From contig NZ_SNWA01000001.1 in assembly GCF_004361815.1 (NCBI RefSeq), positions 2,356,001 to 2,420,000 on the forward strand: 64,000 bases of DNA, read 5' to 3'. Each line of letters starts with the position of its first letter. Positions within the stretch are counted from its first letter, which is position 1. Positions 9,334 through 15,813 of this stretch are shown here, in pieces. Position numbers and translations under genes: made by a program. Source of the DNA: Paraburkholderia sp. BL10I2N1 (lineage in GTDB: Bacteria; Pseudomonadota; Gammaproteobacteria; Burkholderiales; Burkholderiaceae). The notes under the pieces were generated by a model, which searched no databases, was not told where the DNA came from, and was given only the letters and a program-made list of their open reading frames with translations.

Positions 9334-9505
9334 GGTTCACTTCGGCATCGGCTGGCTATATGGCTACGCATCGTACTACCTGTTTGGTTCCGGCTCGTCC
9401 GGCTTAGGATGATTCATCGACAGGCACTCCAGCGGAGAAAAGAACGGGCGTTATTGATCGTGCGTTTGCTGTTCGACGGACGGGGTTTTGTTGCAAATAA
9501 CTAAA

Positions 9506-10186
9506 TTCTTGTGAATTGCTTTGTAAAAGAGAGTTTCATCATTCTCAAATATGAAGAGCAATACCGTGTTTTATATAACCTGGTTCGCAAGTGGACTTAC
9601 TCGTGCGTAATCGTCACCGCCTTCTCGATTTCCCGCTAGTCCCAAACACCAGGATTTGAAATTAGCCCTACGCCTCCACGAGGTAGGCGTGTGACGTCTT
9701 CTGAGGCTAGCTCGGCGGTCAATACACGTCGTGCGGCGCACAATGCTTGAACTCTGCAAGTGCTGGCTGGCAATCGTCAAACGCGCTTCAGCGCTGACGC
9801 TGTTGATATGTGATCCATTTTCTTCATATTAACAGCTTATACGCGGCAAAGTGTTGCACTTCGCATTTAAAAACAAATTTGACAATTACTTTATTTATTT
9901 GGGAATAATCCTATATTCACGCGCTCTATAAAAACAATTTAGGTGTTGAGTGTCCGCTATTGTTTAATCTGTGAAGCGGGGCTGTTGACTTGAAACGTTT
10001 TTATTTGGGCAGGTTATGAAATTTGCGTGCTCAATCGCATTTGTGCTCGCCGCTGCGATGTGATTCCGGCTGCTTCGTTTGCTGCTGACGGTTCAGTCAC
10101 CAATGAACCGAGCTTGCCAAACCGGGGAAGTTCTTATAGGCGGTGTGTGAGGGGCGAGCCGCGAGCCCTGCCCCTATCCCGATTTT
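9506..10186. other. AT-rich gene-free stretch of about 680 bases
   Basis: Between the right direct repeat and the end of the TPR gene no reading frame looks like a protein. The GC content drops visibly (for example 9820-9970). It contains a short inverted repeat, ACGCCT/AGGCGT, at 9670-9690. If the mobile element at 7780-9505 is real, the left part of this stretch is the original promoter region of the carbonic anhydrase. I see no gene, tRNA or clear promoter pair in it. Confidence 0.6.
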
Positions 10187-12034
10187 TCAGGCGTCGCGCA
10201 ATGCGAGCGCAACGGATTCGATCACCTCGTCCCAGGCTCCCGGTTCCGGCTGGCGAACGAGTTGCACGCCCGGATACCACGGGCTGCGCGCATCACCGAC
10301 GAACCAGCGCCAGTCGGCGGCGAACGGGAGCATCAGCCAGAGCGGCTTGCGCAACGCGCCGGCGAGGTGGGCAATCGACGTATCGGTCGACACGACCGCA
10401 TCGAGCCGCTCGATGATCGCAGCGGTATCCGCAAAGTCTCCGATACGCTGCTCGAAGCGATGGATCGACGCGCTGCGCGGATGCGCGTCCAGCGCAGCCC
10501 GATCCGCTGCGCTGAGCTCGGGTTGCAGCACGATCCAGTCGATGCCCTCGAGCGCGAACAGCGGGTCGAGCGCGGCGAGCGACATCGTGCGGTTTTCGTG
10601 CTGCTGGATGCGGCCGGACCAGGCGAGCCCGATCTTGCGCTTCGCCTGCCCGCCGATCGACCCGCGCCACTTGCGTAGATAGGCCGGCGGCACAGTGAGA
10701 TACGGCGTGCGCGCCGGAATGCTCTCGAGCGTCAGGCCGAGCGCGAGCGGCAGGCTCAACAGGGGACATTGCAGGTCCGCACGGGGCCGCGGGGCGCCCT
10801 GGGCAATCAGCATCACGCGCCAGTCTTGCGCCGCTGGAGCAAGGATCGGTAGCACTTGAGGCTGCACCTCGAGCACGATACGGACGGCTTGCTGCGCAAC
10901 GAGCGGCACGAAACGCACGAATTGCAGCGTGTCGCCGAAACCCTGTTCGGCGTGAATGAAGAGGGTCTTGCCTTTGATCGGCTCGCCGCGCCAGCGGGGC
11001 AGCGTTTGCGTGCCAGGCTGTGCGGAGATTTCGAGCCGCCATTCGTATTCGGGCAGACCGCGCGCGAAGTCACCGAGCGTGAGCCACACGAGCGCGCGAT
11101 TCATATGTGCGGACGCGAGTTCGGGGCGCAGCCGCAGGGCCTGGTCGAACGCGCGCACTGCTGCCTCATGCGCGCCGAGCGCATGGCGTGCGGTGCCAAG
11201 GCTAAGCCATGCCAGTGCGAATCCTGGATCGAGGCCGACAGCGCGCTCGAAATGTTGCGTGGCTTGCGCATGCCGCCCGTGTGCAGCAAGCGCATTGCCA
11301 AGACCGAATAGCGCAGGCACCAGATGTGGCTGCAACGAGAGCGTCGCTTCGAAAGCGGCGATGGCTTCCTCATGCCGGCCGACAGCGTCGAGCGTGTTGG
11401 CAAGATTGAATTGCGCAGCGACAAAGCGCGGTTGCGCGGCGAGCGCGGCCTGAAACTGCGCGATGGCGTCGTCGGCCCGGTTCAGCGCATTGAGCCCCAT
11501 CCCGAGATTGTTGTGCGCGCCCGCATGACCCGGACGCAGTTCAAGGGCCCGCCGGAACTCGGCGATCGCATCCTCGTGCTGGCCGAGCGCGTGCAACGCG
11601 TTGCCGAGATTATTGTGCGACGACGCGTCGGCTGGTTGCAGGTGCAGGGATTTCCGGAACGCGTCGGCGGCATCTTCGTGCCTCCCAGCGGCCGCATACG
11701 CGTTGCCCAGGTTGTAATGCGCCATCGGAAAGGCCGGCGAGAGCGACAGCGCATTGCGAAAGCGCTCGATTGCGCCGTCCAGCTGGCCGAGCGCCTTCAA
11801 CGCGTTGCCGAGATTCAGGTGCAACGCCGCATCGTTGGGGCGCAGGTCGACAGCGCGCCGGACGAGATCGGCGGCAGCGGCGTGCTGGCCTTGCTGGTGG
11901 CGCAGGACGCCCAGCAGGTGCAGGGCGTCTACATGGACGGGGTCGGCGGCGAGCGTCGCGAGATATTCGCGCTCGGCGTCGTCGAGCCGACCGTCGCGAT
12001 GAGCCGTCCAGGCGCGGGAAAAAGCAGGTTCCAT
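10187..12034 (-). CDS. TPR-repeat protein with C-terminal glycosyltransferase-like (GT9/heptosyltransferase fold) domain
   Basis: This 615-aa protein has about ten tandem tetratricopeptide repeats in residues 1-340, with the canonical pattern LNLGNALKALGQLDGAIERFRNALSLSP. The C-terminal 270 residues (GKTLFIHAEQGFGDTLQFVRFVPLV, then IGLAWSGRIQQHENRTMSL, and VVSTDTSIAHLAGALRKPLWLMLP) resemble the glycosyltransferase-B fold seen in family 9 enzymes. I chose the ATG at MEPAFSRAW; the 52 extra upstream codons overlap the divergent arsR promoter. Proteins of this layout are frequent in Burkholderia and are proposed to glycosylate proteins or surface polymers; the substrate is unknown. Confidence 0.8.
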   Translation of the reverse strand: MEPAFSRAWTAHRDGRLDDAEREYLATLAADPVHVDALHLLGVLRHQQGQHAAAADLVRRAVDLRPNDAALHLNLGNALKALGQLDGAIERFRNALSLSPAFPMAHYNLGNAYAAAGRHEDAADAFRKSLHLQPADASSHNNLGNALHALGQHEDAIAEFRRALELRPGHAGAHNNLGMGLNALNRADDAIAQFQAALAAQPRFVAAQFNLANTLDAVGRHEEAIAAFEATLSLQPHLVPALFGLGNALAAHGRHAQATQHFERAVGLDPGFALAWLSLGTARHALGAHEAAVRAFDQALRLRPELASAHMNRALVWLTLGDFARGLPEYEWRLEISAQPGTQTLPRWRGEPIKGKTLFIHAEQGFGDTLQFVRFVPLVAQQAVRIVLEVQPQVLPILAPAAQDWRVMLIAQGAPRPRADLQCPLLSLPLALGLTLESIPARTPYLTVPPAYLRKWRGSIGGQAKRKIGLAWSGRIQQHENRTMSLAALDPLFALEGIDWIVLQPELSAADRAALDAHPRSASIHRFEQRIGDFADTAAIIERLDAVVSTDTSIAHLAGALRKPLWLMLPFAADWRWFVGDARSPWYPGVQLVRQPEPGAWDEVIESVALALRDA

Positions 12035-12126
12035 GACGGTGGGAAGACGGTTCGGGTGAGACAGACCGCGCATTTTCCCACACTCGGCGTGCCACACCCG
12101 GATTGACGCGGTCGGGGGCGAGATAT

Positions 12127-12152
12127 AACATTTGAACAACTGTTCATATGTA
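12127..12152. promoter_or_regulatory. ArsR/SmtB-type operator palindrome
   Basis: TGAACA-AC-TGTTCA at 12133-12146 is a perfect 6-2-6 palindrome that extends imperfectly to 12-2-12 (10 of 12 positions match). This is the classical shape of SmtB/CzrA-family metal-sensor operators. It lies 28 bases before the arsR start, so autoregulation of the arsR-CDF unit is the natural reading. Confidence 0.7.
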
Positions 12153-12173
12153 TGTCGATTTTGCGGATCGAAG

Positions 12174-12497
12174 ATGACACCTTTGACCAACGATGACCGT
12201 GTCGTGCCGCTCGCGGACCTGTTCCGGCTGCTGGGTGACCCGACGCGTCTGCGGATCGTCCTCGCCTGCGTCGACGGGCCGCGCGCCGTGGGGGCGATTG
12301 CCGGATCGCTTGGCCTGTCGCCTTCGCTCGTGAGCCATCACCTGCGGCTCTTGCGGGCGGCGCGCATTGTGCGGGCAGAGCGGCAGGGCAAGCAGGTGTT
12401 CTATCTTGCCGCCGACCGTCATATCAGCGGGATGCTGGCGGAGATGCTCGAACACGTGGCAGAGCCGGTCACCGAATTTTCCCTGGATCAAGAATGA
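12174..12497 (+). CDS. ArsR/SmtB-family metal-responsive transcriptional repressor
   Basis: This 107-aa protein has the ArsR winged-helix signature LFRLLGDPTRLRIVLAC at residues 11-27. The recognition helix region is LGLSPSLVSHHLRLLRAARIV, and the wing is ERQGKQVFYLAA. The C-terminal helix (DRHISGMLAEMLEHVAE) carries the His/Asp/Glu residues typical of an alpha-5 zinc site. It probably releases DNA when Zn, Cd or Co binds. Its stop overlaps the start of the CDF exporter (ATGA), and a matching operator lies just upstream, so the two genes form an autoregulated metal-efflux unit. The TTG-initiated extension of 14 codons runs through the operator and is unlikely. Confidence 0.9.
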   Translation: MTPLTNDDRVVPLADLFRLLGDPTRLRIVLACVDGPRAVGAIAGSLGLSPSLVSHHLRLLRAARIVRAERQGKQVFYLAADRHISGMLAEMLEHVAEPVTEFSLDQE

Positions 12498-13684
12498 TGA
12501 AAAACCGCAAGGGCGGCCAGCTTGCCGTGGAGCGTGAAGACGACCACGCGCCGGTATGGCCTGGCGGCGTCGGCGCCTGCGATGAAAAAGGCGCTTACCT
12601 GGGCGCACACGGTCGCGCGCAAGGGCACGCCGGGCATGGCCACGATCATGCGGATGGTCACGACGCAGGCTGCGGCCACGATCATGACCACGGCCATGAC
12701 CAATACGACCATCACGATCACGGCAATCAGGCGCGGGACGCCCAAAGCCACGCCGGCCATCAGCATGGGCATGGCCACGGTCACCATCACCACCACGCCC
12801 CGGCGGCCGGACACGGCCGCTCATTCGCGCTGGCCGTCGCGCTGAACGTCGTGATCGTCGTTGTTCAGGGCATCTACGGCGTGCTCGCGAATTCCACGGC
12901 GCTGCTCGCGGACGCCGGCCACAATCTGTCGGACGTGCTCGGCCTGCTGTTTGCGTGGGGCGCGACGTGGCTCGCAACACGCCGGCCGTCGGCGCGCTAT
13001 ACCTTCGGGTTCGGCAGTTCGTCGATCCTCGCTTCGCTGGCCAACGCAGGGCTGCTGCTGTTCGCGTGCGGCGTGATCGTCGCGGAGGCGATCACGCGCT
13101 TGTTCAATCCGGAGCCGGTGGGGGGTCTCGACGTGTTCATCGTCGCGACGCTCGGAATTGTCGTGAACGGCTTTTCCGCGTGGCTTTTCATGCGTGGTCA
13201 GAAAGAAGATCTCAACGTTCGCGGGGCCTTCCTGCACATGGCTGCCGATGCGTTGATCTCGGCCGCGGTCGCCGTTAGCGGTCTGGTGATTCTCTTCACC
13301 AACTGGACATGGCTCGACCCGGTGATGAGCATCGTGGTGGTCGCGGTAATCCTGTATGGCACGTGGGGACTCGCGCGCGACTCGCTGCGGCTTGCGCTCG
13401 ACGCCGTGCCGCCCGGTGTCGACATGCAGCGCATCCGCGACTACCTCACGTCCCAACCAGGCGTCATCGACGTGCATGACCTGCACGTGTGGGCGCTGTC
13501 GACCACCGGCAACGCGCTCAGCGTGCATCTCGTGATGCCGGACGGGCATCCGGGCGACGTGGTCGTCGACGGTATTGTCGCGACGCTGCGCGCGCGCTTC
13601 GCGATGCACCACGCGACGTTGCAGGTCGACCTCGGCACCTCGAACCATCGCTGCGTGCTCGACCATCCTCCGCACGGCCATTGA
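12494..13684 (+). CDS. Cation diffusion facilitator metal efflux transporter with long His-rich N-terminus
   Basis: This 396-aa inner-membrane protein exports divalent metal ions, most likely zinc or cobalt, by proton exchange. The first 105 residues are extremely rich in His, Gly and Asp (GHGHDHADGHD, HGHGHGHHHHH) and probably buffer or sense metal. Six membrane helices follow. The metal site is given by HNLSD in TM2 and HMAAD in TM5, the His/Asp pattern of zinc-transporting CDFs. The C-terminal cytoplasmic domain contains VHDLHVWALSTTGNALSVHLV. It is translationally coupled to arsR by a 4-base overlap. Confidence 0.93.
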   Translation: MMKNRKGGQLAVEREDDHAPVWPGGVGACDEKGAYLGAHGRAQGHAGHGHDHADGHDAGCGHDHDHGHDQYDHHDHGNQARDAQSHAGHQHGHGHGHHHHHAPAAGHGRSFALAVALNVVIVVVQGIYGVLANSTALLADAGHNLSDVLGLLFAWGATWLATRRPSARYTFGFGSSSILASLANAGLLLFACGVIVAEAITRLFNPEPVGGLDVFIVATLGIVVNGFSAWLFMRGQKEDLNVRGAFLHMAADALISAAVAVSGLVILFTNWTWLDPVMSIVVVAVILYGTWGLARDSLRLALDAVPPGVDMQRIRDYLTSQPGVIDVHDLHVWALSTTGNALSVHLVMPDGHPGDVVVDGIVATLRARFAMHHATLQVDLGTSNHRCVLDHPPHGH

Positions 13685-13761
13685 ACGCATTGGATGCACC
13701 GCATGCCGGACAAAAAAACGGCGGCGTACACTAGGCGGCATGTCTGTGTCTGGAGCCCTGC

Positions 13762-15495
13762 ATGCCCGCCGCTTTTCTCGACGCACCTGCGGTCCTCATC
13801 GTCGGCGCTGGTCCGACCGGACTCGCTGCGGCGATGAGCCTCGCACGCGCGCATATTCCGGTACGTCTGATCGACAAGGCGTTGCATCCTGCACCGTACT
13901 CGCGCGCGATTGGCATCCAGGCGCGCACGCTCGAACTGCTCGAACAACATCGCATCGTCGAGCCGTTTCTCGAACTCGGGCATCGGGCGCGTGCGGCCAA
14001 TCTCTACTCGAACGGACAGCGGCGCGCGCGGCTCGATTTCGATCCGCTGCAGACGCGTTATCCGTATCTGCTGTTTCTCGATCAGTCGGTCACGGAACGC
14101 CTGATGACGGAGCATCTCGCGACTCTCGGTGTGACGGTCGAGCGCGGCGTCGAACTGGCCGCGTTCACGCAGGGGTCGGCGGGCATCAATGCGACACTTC
14201 AGCGCGCCGACGGTCGCACGGAGACGTTGCATCCATCGTATCTGGTCGCCGCCGACGGCGCGCACAGTGCGATCCGTCACCGGCTCGGCGCAGCCTTCGA
14301 CGGCAAGACATTCGAGCAGACGTTCCTGCTCGCGGACGTACGGGCGGAGACCGACTGGCCCGACGATGAGTTTCATATCTTCGCGTCCGGCGACGGGCTT
14401 GCAGCGCTGTTCCCGATGGGTAACGAGCGTTACCGGCTGATTGCGGATCACCCGGCACCGCAGCTTGTCGTCGCCGCAGCGCAGAGCGCTGCGGCGACGC
14501 CCGTCTCGTTGCCGGGCGCGACGCTCTCTTCAGCGACACCTTCGCTCGATGAATGCAGGGCGATTGTCGGGCGTCGCGTGCAGCATCCGGTCGCCCTGTC
14601 GGGCATGACGTGGGCAGCGTACTTTCATCTGAACAGCCGGATGGTCGAGCAGTTGCGCGTCGACCGTGTGTTTCTTGCCGGAGATGCCGCGCATGTCCAC
14701 AGTCCAGTCGGCGCCCAGGGGATGAACACGGGCATTCAGGAAGCGTTCAATCTTGGCTGGAAGATCGCGCGGGTTCTCTCCGGCGGCGCGCCCGACCGGC
14801 TGCTCGACACCTATCACATGGAGCGTCATCCGATCGAACGCGATGTGCTGCGGCAGACGAGCTTCGTCATGCACCTCGCGGAAGCCGATCACGGGCCGCT
14901 CAAGCTGCTGCGCGAACGGGTGATGCCGGTGCTGGCCGCACTCGGGCCGTTGCGCGATGCCGCACGGCGCACGGTCAGTGAGCTGTCGATCCAGTATCGC
15001 CGCAGTCCGTTGACGCTCGAGCGCGTGCTCGATGGCGGTCCGCGCGCAGGCGAGCGGGCCCCCGATGCGTGGGTGCACGTGCTCGATGGACCGCTCGGCA
15101 GGGCGCCGGGCATCGGTTGTCTGTTCGATCTGCACGACCCGGCGTTCTTTTCGCTGCTGGTGCTGGTCGCGCCGGATGCGCTGGACGAAGCGGCCACGCA
15201 CGACCCGGTCACGGCGCGCCGGGCCGTCCGCGATGCCGATCTGAAGCGGTTTGTCGAAGAGGTCGAGCAGCTCTTGCCGGGCGCGGTGCGTGTCTGGCGT
15301 CTGACCGACGTGGAGGGCGAGGGCCGTCCGTCACTGACCGATGCATACGGGCGCACACGTCCGGCCTTTTATCTCGTGCGGCCGGATGGCTATATCGCCG
15401 CGCGGGGCCGCCCCGCATCCGACCTGAACGGACTGCTGCGTCACTGCGAGTCATGGTTCACCAAAAGCACGCAGCCGGAGCGGGAGATGGAGTGA
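13762..15495 (+). CDS. FAD-dependent monooxygenase, aromatic ring hydroxylase (PheA/TfdB-type) family
   Basis: The 577-aa flavoprotein begins with the FAD-binding fingerprint VLIVGAGPTGLAAAMSLAR. It carries the DG motif in YLVAADGAHSAIRHRLG and the GD motif in RVFLAGDAAHVHSPVGAQGMNTG. The C-terminal 170 residues have the thioredoxin-like layout found in the phenol 2-monooxygenase group. It would hydroxylate an aromatic or polyketide-like substrate with NAD(P)H and O2. No ring-cleavage genes are near, so the substrate is open. GGAG lies a few bases before the chosen ATG. Confidence 0.87.
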   Translation: MPAAFLDAPAVLIVGAGPTGLAAAMSLARAHIPVRLIDKALHPAPYSRAIGIQARTLELLEQHRIVEPFLELGHRARAANLYSNGQRRARLDFDPLQTRYPYLLFLDQSVTERLMTEHLATLGVTVERGVELAAFTQGSAGINATLQRADGRTETLHPSYLVAADGAHSAIRHRLGAAFDGKTFEQTFLLADVRAETDWPDDEFHIFASGDGLAALFPMGNERYRLIADHPAPQLVVAAAQSAAATPVSLPGATLSSATPSLDECRAIVGRRVQHPVALSGMTWAAYFHLNSRMVEQLRVDRVFLAGDAAHVHSPVGAQGMNTGIQEAFNLGWKIARVLSGGAPDRLLDTYHMERHPIERDVLRQTSFVMHLAEADHGPLKLLRERVMPVLAALGPLRDAARRTVSELSIQYRRSPLTLERVLDGGPRAGERAPDAWVHVLDGPLGRAPGIGCLFDLHDPAFFSLLVLVAPDALDEAATHDPVTARRAVRDADLKRFVEEVEQLLPGAVRVWRLTDVEGEGRPSLTDAYGRTRPAFYLVRPDGYIAARGRPASDLNGLLRHCESWFTKSTQPEREME

Positions 15496-15504
15496 AGGCG
15501 GCAA

Positions 15505-15539
15505 GAAAAAACGCCGACGCGATTCACGCGTTCGGCGTT
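15505..15539 (-). terminator. Terminator of the fds operon
   Basis: On the minus strand a 12-bp G+C-rich stem with one bulge (AACGCCGAACGCG and its partner) is followed by TTTTTT. It lies 22 bases past the fdsD stop. Confidence 0.85.
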
Positions 15540-15561
15540 GGTGCCTGGCTTCTCCTGCCGG

Positions 15562-15804
15562 TCAGGCCGCGACGGGTGTCAGTTCGTCCCGGTGCTTCAG
15601 CACGGCTTCCCTGACGATCGCGGACATCTCCACCTGAGTCGCGCCGGGTGTATCGAGCGCCACCAGCAACGCGCGCCGCATGCGCGGTTCCCAGAAACGG
15701 CGAATGTGGTCGGCGATACCGCTCAGCGCCTCTTCGTGGTCCGGCATCGATTCGAAGAAATCGCCGATCCGGTTCGCCATGTCGACCAGATTGTCTTTAT
15801 CCAT
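15562..15804 (-). CDS. fdsD: Formate dehydrogenase subunit delta
   Basis: This 80-aa protein matches the FdsD family: LVDMANRIGDFFESMPDHEEALSGIADHIRRFWEPRMRRALLV. It is the last gene of the fds operon, 9 bases after fdsA. FdsD is needed for, or stabilises, the active soluble NAD-dependent formate dehydrogenase. In many relatives fdsC (FdhD-like sulfurtransferase) sits between fdsA and fdsD; here it is absent. Confidence 0.93.
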   Translation of the reverse strand: MDKDNLVDMANRIGDFFESMPDHEEALSGIADHIRRFWEPRMRRALLVALDTPGATQVEMSAIVREAVLKHRDELTPVAA

Positions 15805-15813
15805 GGATCATCC

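Larger units (their letters stand above)
7780..9505. mobile_element. Candidate mobile element bounded by the 8-bp direct repeat TAACTAAA
   Basis: TAACTAAA occurs at 7780-7787 and again at 9498-9505, enclosing about 1.7 kb that holds one 504-aa gene and little else. The repeat has the size of a target-site duplication. Removing one copy plus the insert would rejoin the AT-rich upstream sequence (right of 9505) to the carbonic anhydrase start codon. I could not find terminal inverted repeats between the two inner edges, and the gene product shows no DDE motif that I can name. The element status is therefore an inference from the repeat, the position and the gene's isolated nature. Confidence 0.45.

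Noticed and set aside
9482..9510. GGTTTTGTTGCAAATAA resembles the outer end of an IS6-family insertion sequence
   Set aside because: No matching inverted end or transposase was found to the right; the match is short. It overlaps the direct repeat and is kept only as an alternative view.
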